Source of the DNA: Erythrobacter sp. SG61-1L
GTDB taxonomy: Bacteria > Pseudomonadota > Alphaproteobacteria > Sphingomonadales > Sphingomonadaceae
Assembly: GCF_001305965.1 (NCBI RefSeq)
Contig: NZ_JXQC01000003.1
Coordinates: 868,001-932,000, forward strand
Direction: 5' to 3'
DNA length: 64,000 nucleotides
The position numbers and the translations under genes are program-made. Shown here one piece after another: positions 23,846-33,023 of the stretch (its first letter is position 1; every line of letters starts with the position of its first letter). A model generated the notes under the pieces. The model ran no database searches. It had not been told where the DNA came from and saw only the letters and a list, made by a program, of their open reading frames with translations.

Positions 23846-24463
23846 TTAGAGCATCATCCCCGGCGAAACGATGGTCGCAGCGACCATGTTGAGCACGATC
23901 GAGACGACAATCGCGGCGAGTACGGTAACCGCGATGTAGCCGCCCGCCTTGTCCTGCGGCACAGCCATTACCGGCGTGGCGCCCAGGAACAGCACATAGA
24001 TGCTGTAGATACCGCCCACGATGGCGGCGATGCCGCCCAGCATCGGAATGATGCTGAGGAAGCCTGCAACCCATGCCGCCGTCAGCGAATAGGCAACCAG
24101 CTTGAATGCAGAGCCGAAATCATCCTTGCCGCCGAATTTGGGGCTGAGGAAATTGGCCACGAAGCTCACCACGAACAGGGCGATCACCGATTGTACCAGG
24201 CTGGAAATCGCAATGCTCAGCGAGAAGCCGAGGCTCGGCCTGAAGGTGACGATCACCGCGTTGTAGCCGAACAACTGACTGCCGACGAAGCTGCACAGCG
24301 CACCAATGGCGATCAGCGGCAATGCGTATTTGATAAGGATGCCCTGGGTGTCACCAGGTTCGGCCGCGACCGTTGGCCATTCTTCTTTGGGTTTCAGGAT
24401 CATTGCCTTCGCACGTGCGATGAGCGAGGCGGTATTTTCGGAACTCAACGGATTATCCGACAT
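23846..24463 (-). CDS. Yip1-family multi-pass membrane protein
   Basis: 205 aa with five hydrophobic segments after a polar N-terminus (residues about 1-45 include ARAKAMILKPKEEWPTVAAE, typical of bacterial Yip1/YIF1-domain proteins). Loops are short and there is GGKDDFGSAFKLVAYS between spans 2 and 3. Function in bacteria is unknown. It converges on lolD. Confidence 0.8.
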   Translation of the reverse strand: MSDNPLSSENTASLIARAKAMILKPKEEWPTVAAEPGDTQGILIKYALPLIAIGALCSFVGSQLFGYNAVIVTFRPSLGFSLSIAISSLVQSVIALFVVSFVANFLSPKFGGKDDFGSAFKLVAYSLTAAWVAGFLSIIPMLGGIAAIVGGIYSIYVLFLGATPVMAVPQDKAGGYIAVTVLAAIVVSIVLNMVAATIVSPGMML

Positions 24464-24594
24464 GGCCAGTCTCCCCTCGGTAGCCGGGCGGCGAGTGGAC
24501 CCTGTTTTGCGAGGAATCGCAAGCCGAAAGGCTTTTCCCCAGCATGTCTGTCACCGGTCTTGATCGGCGGTGCGCGGTTGCTACCTCTGTCTGC

Positions 24595-27500
24595 ATGGCA
24601 TTCGCTCCCTTCGTTCCTTTGCGGGTCTTCTCCTCTTTCTCCATGCTGGAAGGGGCCATTGATCCCAAGGCTATCGCCAAGCTGGCGAAGGAACGGAAAT
24701 TCCCGGCTATCGCCATTTGCGATCGCAACGGGCTTTACGGCACGGTCGCCTTCGCCGGGGCCTGCCGGGAACAGGGCGTGCAGCCGATTATCGGCACGCT
24801 GCTGGGCGTTATCCGGGAAGACGGGAAACAGGTCGATTACCTGCCCCTGTTCGCGCAGGATACGGATGGCTGGAACAGCCTGTGCCACCTCGTCAGCCGT
24901 GCCCATCTTGACCGTCCGCTGGAACTGGAACCGCATGTCACCTTCGCCGATCTGGCCGCGCATAATGCCGGGCTGATCGCGCTTACCGGCGCTGGCGAAG
25001 GCGGGATGGCCCGCCTGTTTGCTGACGGGAAGGCCGAAGCCGCATGGGAATATGGCCAGCGACTGGAGGAATTCTTTCCCGGCCGCCTCTATATCGAACT
25101 GGCCCGCCGCGGCGACCCCGTGGAGGAAGCAGCCGAAGATGCGCTGGTGGACTATGCCTATGCGCGGGGCCTGCCACTGGTGGCGACTAACCCCGCCAAT
25201 TTCGCAGAACCAGCCTTCCACGCCGCGCATGACGCGATGTTGTGCATCGCGCATTCCACCCAGATCGACGCGCCGGACCGGCCACGCTCCGCGCCAGAGG
25301 CCTTCGTCAAATCGGCCGAGCTGATGGAGGAGGAATTCGCGGACCTGCCGGAAGCGCTGGCCAATACGCTGACTATCGCCCGCCGCTGCGCCGTCGCGCC
25401 GCCAAAGCGCAAGCCGATCCTGCCCAGCCTTGCCGGCGACAAGGAAGGCGAAGCGCGGATGATGGCGGAAGATGCCCGGCGCGGCCTTGCCGCCCGTCTC
25501 GAGCCTTATGAGGACCTCACCGAGGAACAGCGCAAGGTCTATGACGAACGCCTCGAATTCGAGATCGACGTCATCAATCGCATGGGCTTCGGCGGCTACT
25601 TCCTGATCGTTGCCGACTTCATCAAATGGGCGAAGGAAAACGGCATTCCGGTGGGGCCGGGGCGCGGTTCGGGCGCAGGCTCGCTGGTGGCATGGGCGCT
25701 GACCATCACCGATCTCGATCCGATCAAGCTGGGCCTGCTGTTCGAACGCTTCCTCAACCCGGAACGCGTTTCCATGCCGGACTTCGATATCGACTTCTGC
25801 GAAACGCGGCGCGGCGAAGTGATCCGCTATGTGCAGCGGAAATATGGGCACGATCACGTGGCCCAGATCATCACATTCGGTAAGCTGAAAGCCCGCGCCG
25901 TGCTGCGCGATACGGGCCGCATCCTGCAGATGAGCTATGGCCATGTGGACCGGCTGTGCAAGATGGTGCCCAACCATCCCACCGATCCGTGGCCGCTGCC
26001 GCGCGCGCTGAACGGCGTGGCCGAGTTCAAGCGCGAATACGATTCCGATCCGGATGTGAAGCGCCTGATCGATCTGGCGATGCAGCTGGAAGGCTTCCCG
26101 CGCAATTCCTCCACCCACGCGGCGGGCGTGGTGATCGGCGACCGGCCGCTGGCGCAGCTTGTACCGCTTTATCGCGATCCGCGTTCGGACATGCCGGTGA
26201 CGCAGTTCGACATGAAGTTCGTGGAGGATTCCGGGCTGGTGAAGTTCGACTTCCTCGGCCTCAAGACCCTGTCGGTTTTGCGCAAGGCGGTGGACCTGCT
26301 TGCCCGGCGCGGGATCGAGGTGAATCTCGATACGCTGCCGTGGGATGACAGGCAGGTCTACGAACTGCTCCAGCGCGGTGACACGGTGGGCGTGTTCCAG
26401 CTGGAATCGGAAGGCATGCGCCGCACTCTGGCGGCGGTGAAGCCGACCAATTTCGGCGACATCATCGCGCTCGTCTCGCTCTATCGCCCTGGCCCGATGG
26501 ACAACATCCCGCTGTTCGGCAAGCGCAAGAACGGCGAGGCGGAGATCGAATATCCGCATCCCAAGCTGGAAGGCATCCTGTCCGAAACCTACGGGATTTT
26601 CGTCTATCAGGAACAGGTGATGCAGGCCGCGCAGATCCTCGCCGGATACTCGCTCGGCGATGCCGACCTTTTGCGCCGCGCCATGGGCAAGAAGATCCAG
26701 GCCGAGATGGACACCCAGCGCGCCCGCTTCGTGGAAGGGTGCAAGGAAGTATCGGACATCGACAAGGGCAAGGCCAACGAGCTGTTCGATTTGATCGACA
26801 AGTTCGCCGGCTATGGTTTCAACAAGTCCCACGCGGCGGCCTATGCGCTGTTGTCCTACCAGACTGCATGGCTGAAGACCCATTATCCGCATGAGTTCTA
26901 TGCGGCCTCCATGTGCTTCGACATGCACCAGTCGGAAAAGCTCTCCGTCTTCGTGGATGATATGCGCCGGAACAAGATCGAGGTCGCCGGGCCGGACGTG
27001 AACACGTCGGAAGCGGAATTCTCGGTCGATCAGACGCATGAAGGCCACGCCGTGCGCTATGCGCTGGCCGGTATCCGCAACGTCGGTGAAAAGGCGATGG
27101 ATGCCCTGGTGGCGGAACGGGAGGCAAATGGCCCGTTCGAAAGCCTGGAAGATCTGTTCCGGCGCATGCCGCCCGGGGCGATGAACCGCCGCCAGCTTGA
27201 AGGGCTGGCAGGGGCGGGGGCCTTCGATTGCCTTGAGCCGAACCGCGCCAAGGTGCTGGCCAATGCCGATATGCTGCTGGCCGTGACCGATGCCGCCAAT
27301 CGCGAGCGGGAGAGCGGGCAGGCCGGGCTGTTCGGCGGCGAAGGCCATCAGGAGCAGGCCCTGCGCCTCGTCGAAACTCCTGCATGGCCCAAGGCCGAGC
27401 AGATGGCGAAGGAGCGGGAGAATTTCGGCTTCTACTTCGCCGCGCACCCGGTGCAGAGCTATCGCGAAGTCGCTTCGGCCAATGGCGCCCGCTCTTTCGC

Positions 27501-28065
27501 TAGCCTGATGGAAGGCGGTGTTCCCGGTGGCGGACGGACTACGGCTGTGATGGCCGCGATGGTGGAAGGCGTGAACCGGGGCCGCACGCGCAAGGGCAAC
27601 GATTTCGTCCGGGCGGACTTCTCCGACAGTTCGGGCCAGTTCAGCGCCGCCTGTTTCGAGGAAAGCCTTGTCGAGCCGTTCCAGAAATGGGCGGCGGACG
27701 GCACTTGCGTGCTGCTGACGGTGGAACTCGATGCGCCCAGCCCAGACGAGCCGCCGCGCGTTACCGTGCGCGGCGCGCGGCCACTGTCCGAAGTGACCGG
27801 CTCCACCCGCATGATGCTGACGGTGGAGATCGAGACGGAGGATGCGCTGCGCCAGCTCGGCCTGGCGCTGCTGCCGGGCAATCCGGGCTGCGGCGAAGTG
27901 CTGGCGCGGCTCGATGCCGGGCTTGAGAGCAAGCCGCTGCTGCGCCTTGGCCGCGATTTCGCCCTGGATGGCGAGCTGGTGGAACGGCTTTCCAGCATCG
28001 AAGGCCTGACGGTCAGCGATTTCCGGCCGCAGGGCGGGCGCACCAATCTGCGGCTTGTCGCCTAG
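24595..28065 (+). CDS. dnaE: DNA polymerase III alpha subunit
   Basis: 1156 aa from the ATG at 24595; an ATG at 24544 would add 17 residues not expected in relatives. Replicative C-family polymerase. An N-terminal PHP domain with a degenerate first motif (LRVFSSFSMLEGA instead of a histidine-bearing one), a palm with MPDFDIDFC carrying two catalytic aspartates and KFDFLGLKTL the third, GRGSGAGSLVAW, the HhH and OB regions near 1000-1090. It is the replicative form, not the short DnaE2. Confidence 0.96.
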   Translation: MAFAPFVPLRVFSSFSMLEGAIDPKAIAKLAKERKFPAIAICDRNGLYGTVAFAGACREQGVQPIIGTLLGVIREDGKQVDYLPLFAQDTDGWNSLCHLVSRAHLDRPLELEPHVTFADLAAHNAGLIALTGAGEGGMARLFADGKAEAAWEYGQRLEEFFPGRLYIELARRGDPVEEAAEDALVDYAYARGLPLVATNPANFAEPAFHAAHDAMLCIAHSTQIDAPDRPRSAPEAFVKSAELMEEEFADLPEALANTLTIARRCAVAPPKRKPILPSLAGDKEGEARMMAEDARRGLAARLEPYEDLTEEQRKVYDERLEFEIDVINRMGFGGYFLIVADFIKWAKENGIPVGPGRGSGAGSLVAWALTITDLDPIKLGLLFERFLNPERVSMPDFDIDFCETRRGEVIRYVQRKYGHDHVAQIITFGKLKARAVLRDTGRILQMSYGHVDRLCKMVPNHPTDPWPLPRALNGVAEFKREYDSDPDVKRLIDLAMQLEGFPRNSSTHAAGVVIGDRPLAQLVPLYRDPRSDMPVTQFDMKFVEDSGLVKFDFLGLKTLSVLRKAVDLLARRGIEVNLDTLPWDDRQVYELLQRGDTVGVFQLESEGMRRTLAAVKPTNFGDIIALVSLYRPGPMDNIPLFGKRKNGEAEIEYPHPKLEGILSETYGIFVYQEQVMQAAQILAGYSLGDADLLRRAMGKKIQAEMDTQRARFVEGCKEVSDIDKGKANELFDLIDKFAGYGFNKSHAAAYALLSYQTAWLKTHYPHEFYAASMCFDMHQSEKLSVFVDDMRRNKIEVAGPDVNTSEAEFSVDQTHEGHAVRYALAGIRNVGEKAMDALVAEREANGPFESLEDLFRRMPPGAMNRRQLEGLAGAGAFDCLEPNRAKVLANADMLLAVTDAANRERESGQAGLFGGEGHQEQALRLVETPAWPKAEQMAKERENFGFYFAAHPVQSYREVASANGARSFASLMEGGVPGGGRTTAVMAAMVEGVNRGRTRKGNDFVRADFSDSSGQFSAACFEESLVEPFQKWAADGTCVLLTVELDAPSPDEPPRVTVRGARPLSEVTGSTRMMLTVEIETEDALRQLGLALLPGNPGCGEVLARLDAGLESKPLLRLGRDFALDGELVERLSSIEGLTVSDFRPQGGRTNLRLVA

Positions 28066-28391
28066 TCTTCGGCCCGATCTTTCCGGAAGATCCCGCTCAG
28101 CCGCGCGCTGAGCATCAGGATGGTGGGCACCATGCCCGTGTTCACCAGATCCTTGGCGCTTTCTCCCCACATCAGGGGGCAATCGTTCGCATATTGGTCG
28201 AGCAGGTCCAGCACCTCCCCGAAGGCGGCCACCAGCAGCACCGCCAGCAACGGCTTCACCTGCCATGCCTTCCAGCGGAAGATCAGGCAGGCGCCGAAGA
28301 AAACCACCAGCGAAACATAGATATGCAGCGCGTCCTTCGCGAGGCCGGTCACGTCCACAAGGGCAAGTTTGGCCTGCTGAACGGCGCTCAT
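28062..28391 (-). CDS. Hypothetical small membrane protein
   Basis: 109 aa from the ATG at 28391. Two or three membrane spans (ALHIYVSLVVFFGACLIF; VKPLLAVLLVAAFGEVLDLL; a weaker third at TGMVPTILML). The LLVAAFGEVLDLLDQY stretch recalls VanZ-like small membrane proteins, but the family is not certain. It converges on dnaE with a 4-bp overlap and is divergent from the ligase gene at 28462. Confidence 0.6.
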   Translation of the reverse strand: MSAVQQAKLALVDVTGLAKDALHIYVSLVVFFGACLIFRWKAWQVKPLLAVLLVAAFGEVLDLLDQYANDCPLMWGESAKDLVNTGMVPTILMLSARLSGIFRKDRAED

Positions 28392-28461
28392 TCCGCGCCC
28401 GTGCCTTCGATTGCCATGGCGTGCAAGCACAGGCATGAAGGCGTGGGATGAGGAGAGGCAA

Positions 28462-30047
28462 ATGCTGGGTGAAATGCAGGATTGGGAACTGCGCGTCAGT
28501 GCCCTGATCGACCATGCAGCGCGGGAACATGGCGCGCGCGAAATCGTCAGCCGCTGGGCCGATGGCAGTGAGACCCGTTCCAGCTGGGCCGGTGTGCGCC
28601 ACGATGCGATGCGGCTGCGCCAGGCGCTGGCCCGGCTTGGCCTTGCACCGGGGGACCGGGTGGCGACGCTGGGCATGAATCACCTGCACCATCTTTCCGC
28701 CTTTTACGGCATCACCGGGGCAGGGCTGGTGCTCCACACGATCAACCCCCGCCTGTTCGATGACCAGCTGGAATATATCGCCAACCATGCCGAGGCGCGG
28801 GTGCTGTTCTACGATGCGGCCTTCACGCCAATTGTCGAACGGCTGAAGGACAAGTGGCTGACAATCACCCGCTATGTCTGCTTCGACGATGGCGACTATG
28901 CCGCGCTGCTGGATGGCGAGGATGGGCAGGGCGAATGGGCCACCGGGCCGGAGCGGGAGCCGTGCCACCTGTGCTACACCAGCGGCACCACCGGCCATCC
29001 CAAGGGCGTGCTCTATACGCACCGTTCCAGCGTGTTTCATGCCGTCAGCGCCTTGCAGCCCGCCTTGCTGGCGATCGAGCCGAAATCGGTGATGCTGCCG
29101 GTCGTGCCGATGTTCCATGCGGCCGCATGGGGCCTGCCATGGTCCTGCGCGGCGGCCGGGGCCAAGATGGTGATGAGCGCCACCAACGATGCGGCGGGGC
29201 TGTGCGAGCTGATGCGGCGCGAGAAGGTGACGCATTCGGCAGGTGTGCCGACAGTGTGGCTGGCCATGTTCAAGCATCAGGAGGAAACGGGCGAGAGCCT
29301 GCCTCATCTGCAGCAGGCCATCATCGGCGGCGCGGCTGCGCCAAGGGCCATGATCGCGCGGCTGATGGAAGCGGGCATGCGGGTGACCCATGCCTGGGGC
29401 ATGACCGAAACATCGCCCATCGGCACGACCGGGGCGGAGCCTTCCAATTGGGACGAGCTGAGCTTCGAGGACAAGGTTTCCGCACAGGCGCTGCAGGGCA
29501 GGGTGCCCTTCGGCGTGAAATGCGCTGCGTCGATCTGGGCGACATGCAGACCGAATTGCCGCGTGACGGCAAGACGGCGGGCGCCCTTCAGGTGCGCGGG
29601 CCGTGGGTGGTGAAGCGCTATTTCCGGGGAAGTCACGATGCCGTGGGCAGCGATCTGTGGTTCGATACCGGCGATGTCGGCATCATCCACCCGGACGGCA
29701 CGCTACAACTGACCGACCGGACCAAGGATGTGATCAAGTCCGGCGGGGAATGGATCAGTTCGGTCGATCTGGAGAATGCGGCCATCGCCCACCCCGCCGT
29801 GGCCGAGGCCGCCGCCATCGGCATTCGCCATCCCCAATGGGACGAACGGCCCATTCTGGTGGTGGTGCGCAAGCCGGGCCACCATGTGGATGCGGCGGAA
29901 ATCCGCGAGTTCCTGAGCGGCAAGGTCGCCAAATGGTGGCTGCCCGACGCGGTGGAATTCGTGGAGGCGCTGCCCCATGGCGCCACCGGCAAGATCAGCA
30001 AGAAGGATTTGCGCGAGCAGTTCAAGGATTACGTTCTGGCGGGGTAG
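28462..30047 (+). pseudogene. AlkK-like fatty-acyl-CoA ligase split by a one-base frameshift
   Basis: From ATG 28462 (GAGGAGAGG upstream) an AMP-forming ligase reads well: ALARLGLAPGDRVATLGMN, the AMP motif [26 protein letters not shown]. After codon GTG at 29515-29517 the frame changes: continuing gives unrelated residues to 29613, whereas shifting by one base resumes a perfect C-terminus ([45 protein letters not shown]) to 30047. A missing base just after 29517 restores EMRCVDLGD. The intact protein would be 528 aa. Either a real inactivating deletion or a sequencing/assembly error. Confidence 0.85.
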
Positions 30048-30060
30048 CTTCAATCCCTTC

Positions 30061-30134
30061 GTCATTGCGAGCGGCGAAGCAATCCAGGGCGGATCGCGCT
30101 GAGCCATGGATTGCTTCGCTACGCTCGCAATGAC
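30061..30134. repeat. Palindromic repeat (GTCATTGCGAGC family)
   Basis: GTCATTGCGAGCGGCGAAGC (start of arm 30061-30086, ending AATCCA) faces an inverted arm at 30107-30134 with a small insertion. It lies between the convergent ligase and radical-SAM genes. A partial copy of the same word is seen near 41384. Intergenic structural repeat, likely REP/BIME-like. Confidence 0.75.
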
Positions 30135-30141
30135 CGGTTTC

Positions 30142-31224
30142 TTACCCGAACAGGTCCATCTGCCCGTCCAGTGCGGGTGGGCGGAAGCTTGTGCAGTCAA
30201 GCCGAGTGTAATCCTGCGCGATCCCGGCGCGCTTCACTGCCAGCCGGAAACGGTCCCGCATCAGAGAAGCCCATGCACCTTCGGGCCGGAAGCGTTTGAA
30301 AAAGCGGGCATCATTGTCCTTCCCGCCGCGCATGGATCGCACGATGGACATCACCTTTTCCGCCCGGTCCGGGAAATGCGCATCCAGCCATTCACGGAAG
30401 ATCGGCGCGACTTCATGGGGCAGGCGCAGCATGATCCAGCTTGCCGAACCGACGCCCGCCTGCGCCGCGCGGGCAAGGATCGCCTCCATTTCCCCATCGG
30501 TGATGGCCGGGATCACCGGGGCGACCGAAACATGGGTGGGCACGCCTGCCTGAGACAGCCGGGCCAGCGCCGCCAGCCGCTTTTCCGGAGAGGCCGCGCG
30601 CGGTTCCAGCGTGCGGGACATGCGCGGATCGAGGCTTGTGACCGAAATTGATACGGAAATCAGTTTCTTGCTGGCCATATCTGCAAGAATATCGAGATCG
30701 TACAGCACTCTGTCGGATTTGGTGGTGATCAGCGCAGGATGGCGCGTTTCCAGGCAGACCTCCAGCACTTGCCGCGTGATCCGGTATTTCGCCTCTATCG
30801 GCTGATAGGGATCGGTATTGGTGCCCATGGCAATGGGCTGCACCTTGTATCCCTTGCGCGCCAGCGTCTGCCGCAACAGCCGCGCCGCATCGGGCTTGGC
30901 ATAGAGCTTCGTTTCGAAATCCAGCCCGGGTGACAGGTCCAGAAAGGCGTGGCTGGGCCTGGCATAGCAATAGGCGCAGCCATGCTCGCAGCCGCGATAG
31001 GCATTCACCGAACGGTCGAAGGCAATGTCGGGCGAACTGTTGAAGGTCAGGATCGTGCGCGGATGTTCTTCCGTCACTGTCGTGCGCAGCTTCGGCGGCG
31101 GCCCGTCGATGCTCTCCGCCTCGTCCCGCCAATCCCCGTCCGCTTCCCGCGCGGGCAGGTTGAACCGCCGCGAAAGCACGGAAGACCGGGCACCGCGGCC
31201 ATTTGCAGGGGAAGGGGCGGGCAT
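30142..31224 (-). CDS. PA0069-family radical SAM protein
   Basis: 360 aa from ATG 31224 (MPAPSPANGRGARSS); ATG 31242 and GTG 31269 are possible longer starts with no better ribosome site. The radical SAM cluster is RGCEHGCAYCYARP (C-x3-C-x2-C), followed by LDFETKLYAK, MGTNTDPYQPIEAKYRITR and VLEVCLETRHPALITTKS, typical of the SplB-like PA0069 group. The substrate is unknown; SplB relatives repair spore photoproduct, but this group is widespread in non-spore formers. Confidence 0.88.
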   Translation of the reverse strand: MPAPSPANGRGARSSVLSRRFNLPAREADGDWRDEAESIDGPPPKLRTTVTEEHPRTILTFNSSPDIAFDRSVNAYRGCEHGCAYCYARPSHAFLDLSPGLDFETKLYAKPDAARLLRQTLARKGYKVQPIAMGTNTDPYQPIEAKYRITRQVLEVCLETRHPALITTKSDRVLYDLDILADMASKKLISVSISVTSLDPRMSRTLEPRAASPEKRLAALARLSQAGVPTHVSVAPVIPAITDGEMEAILARAAQAGVGSASWIMLRLPHEVAPIFREWLDAHFPDRAEKVMSIVRSMRGGKDNDARFFKRFRPEGAWASLMRDRFRLAVKRAGIAQDYTRLDCTSFRPPALDGQMDLFG

Positions 31225-31282
31225 CGGGAATGCATAGAACATATGCGGAACATTGGCAAGGCGCGCCACCGCAGGAACTCGT

Positions 31283-31377
31283 CATCCGCTCGTGCAGAGC
31301 CTGTCGAAGCATGGGCGAAAAGCACGCCCGAGCCGCAATATGGGCGCGTGGCCTTCGACAGGCTCAGGCTGAGCGGA
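31283..31377. repeat. REP-like palindromic pair, imperfect copy
   Basis: Arms at 31283-31307 and 31353-31377 share the core GAGCCTGTCGAAG/CTTCGACAGGCTC with the pair after recG, but the outer parts differ by several bases. It fills the gap between the radical SAM gene and the gene ending at 31385. Confidence 0.65.
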
Positions 31378-31384
31378 AGTCATA

Positions 31385-32209
31385 CTACACGGCCTGCCTT
31401 TGTGCGCTCAGGCCCAGTCCCGAAGTTGACAAGGTTGACACTGTGCTGAGCAAAGAAGCCGAGCCTCGCAGGCGCCGGGGTGAGGCCGCTTCAGCGCAGG
31501 CGGCGGCCACGGCCGCGCTGCCACGCGCGAACCATTCGTCCCAGCGGGCGCCAGCCTCCGTCGCGGCCTCTTCGCCGGCAGCCCAGGCGGCATCTTCGCG
31601 CTGTTCGAGAGTGTCCTCGGGATAATAGCCATCCCGGCGCTCTTCCTCGTCGAACTCGCCTTCGCCGTCGGGCTGCTCGATCGGGGTCCGATAGGCCTCG
31701 CTCCAGGCGCGTTCGCGGGCCTTGGAGATGAAATCCTCGCGGGAAGGCGGCAGCGGATCGTCGGGCGATGCAAGGGAACTCTCCCCTTCAGCCAGCGCGG
31801 CCAGTAATTCCTGGAAGCGGGCCGCGTCACCTTCGCCCGGAGATTGTTCCACCAGCCGGTCGAGCCGGGCGAGGTGGGCCAGCAGCAGGCGCGTATCGTA
31901 TTTGCGCCGCGTGCCGACCATTTCGCCGCGATACCAGATTTCTTCCTCCACCCCGTCCAGCGCGCGGCAGGCAAGCTCGTCCGAACCAGCCTCGCGCGCC
32001 AGCACCAGCGCGGCGGCCCAGCCCCGCGCGAACAGCGCATCGCGCCGCCTCAGGCGATAGGCTGCCTCTGCCGACATGCCGGCGGCCGCACAGGCCCCGC
32101 GCACGGTGCCTTTGGTGGCCAGATGGTCGAGGAATTTGATCTTGAGCGCCCCGCTCCACCCGTCCTTGCGGGCGGGGTGGGCCGTGCCGGTGAATGCCGT
32201 GAAGTCCAT
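31385..32209 (-). CDS. Hypothetical protein with helix-turn-helix-like N-terminus
   Basis: 274 aa, ATG 32209 with GGGAGA upstream. Residues about 24-65 (KIKFLDHLATKGTVRGACA, then AGMSAEAAYRLRRRD) look like a helix-turn-helix of the kind found in terminase small subunits and transposase-like regulators. The middle is helical and acidic (ESSLASPDDPLPPSREDF; DEEERRDGYYPEDTLEQRED). The C-terminal 25 residues are serine/threonine-rich low complexity. A recurring sphingomonad hypothetical protein; DNA binding is inference. Confidence 0.65.
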   Translation of the reverse strand: MDFTAFTGTAHPARKDGWSGALKIKFLDHLATKGTVRGACAAAGMSAEAAYRLRRRDALFARGWAAALVLAREAGSDELACRALDGVEEEIWYRGEMVGTRRKYDTRLLLAHLARLDRLVEQSPGEGDAARFQELLAALAEGESSLASPDDPLPPSREDFISKARERAWSEAYRTPIEQPDGEGEFDEEERRDGYYPEDTLEQREDAAWAAGEEAATEAGARWDEWFARGSAAVAAACAEAASPRRLRGSASLLSTVSTLSTSGLGLSAQRQAV

Positions 32210-32310
32210 GATCCGCGTCTCCCGATGAGAACAAACAGCGAATCAGGGCTATTATGCACGATACGGCGTGTAGGACAGCACTTTGTTTGGGGGAGGGCTG
32301 CCCCCCTCAT

Positions 32311-32382
32311 TCGTCATCCCCGCGCAGGCGGAGATCCAGTGGCGACCTGCGAGCTGGATTCCCGCCTGCGCGGGAATGACGA
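32311..32382. repeat. Palindromic repeat (TCGTCATCCCCGCGCAGGCG family)
   Basis: Arms at 32311-32339 and 32354-32382 are inverted copies with few mismatches and a 14-base loop, all in the gap 32210-32439 upstream of the leftward hypothetical gene and downstream of moaB. A G/C-rich hairpin (GGGGGAGGGCTGCCCCCC, 32289 onward) stands next to it. Nothing else is seen in this gap. Confidence 0.75.
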
Positions 32383-32439
32383 AGACTATTTTATAGATAC
32401 TTGGCAGGCATATGTGAGAATGAATCTTAACTCGCCCGC

Positions 32440-32967
32440 TCACTTCTCCCTGAGGCGAGGCATCAGTTCCACGAAGTTGCAGGGCCGGTTCCGGCTGTCG
32501 AGCTGCTCGGCCAGAATGCCGTCCCATCCGTCTTTCACGGCGCCGTTCGATCCGGGCAGGGCGAAGACATAGGTTCCGCGCGAGACCACGGCGCAGGCGC
32601 GCGATTGCACGGTGGAAGTGCCGATCGTGTTGTAGCTGATCCAGCGGAACAATTCGCCGAAGCCGGGAATGTCCTTTTCCTTCACGCGGTCCAGCGCCTC
32701 AGGCGTCACGTCGCGGCCGGTCAGGCCGGTGCCGCCGGTGATGATTACCGCGTCCACGCTCTGGTCGTCGATCCAGTTGTTGAGGCGCGCCGTGATGATG
32801 CCGACATCGTCCTTTTCCAGCTCGCGGCTGACGAGCTTGTGGCCGGCCGTCCTGATGCGGTCCGCCAGAATGTCGCCCGACGTATCTTCATCTGGCCCGC
32901 GCGTGTCGGACACGGTGAGCAGGGCGATATTGATCGGCTTGAAGGTGCGTGCGGGATCGACCGCCAT
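32440..32967 (-). CDS. moaB: MoaB-type molybdopterin biosynthesis protein
   Basis: 175 aa from ATG 32967. MoCF_biosynth fold: SDTRGPDEDTSGDILADR at the N-terminus, IITGGTGLTGRDVTPEAL as the conserved nucleotide/cofactor loop, and a C-terminal PGSNGAVKDGWDGIL. By family it adenylates molybdopterin before molybdenum insertion or is a close paralogue of MogA. It lies downstream of the lytic transglycosylase in the same direction with a 56-bp gap. Confidence 0.9.
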   Translation of the reverse strand: MAVDPARTFKPINIALLTVSDTRGPDEDTSGDILADRIRTAGHKLVSRELEKDDVGIITARLNNWIDDQSVDAVIITGGTGLTGRDVTPEALDRVKEKDIPGFGELFRWISYNTIGTSTVQSRACAVVSRGTYVFALPGSNGAVKDGWDGILAEQLDSRNRPCNFVELMPRLREK

Positions 32968-33023
32968 GGCATTGGCCCCCTGAATGTGATTGGCCTGCCG
33001 GGAATTCCGGCCGGATTGCTGAA

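Noticed and set aside
24445-29391. A leftward open frame of 1648 codons across dnaE
   Set aside because: It is the antisense shadow of dnaE and the acyl-CoA ligase in high-GC DNA; it has no domain pattern, while dnaE on the other strand has all its motifs.
28462-30047. Programmed frameshift in the ligase gene
   Set aside because: No slippery run or stimulatory structure is seen at 29510-29525 and such control is not known for this family; a deletion or sequencing error is simpler.
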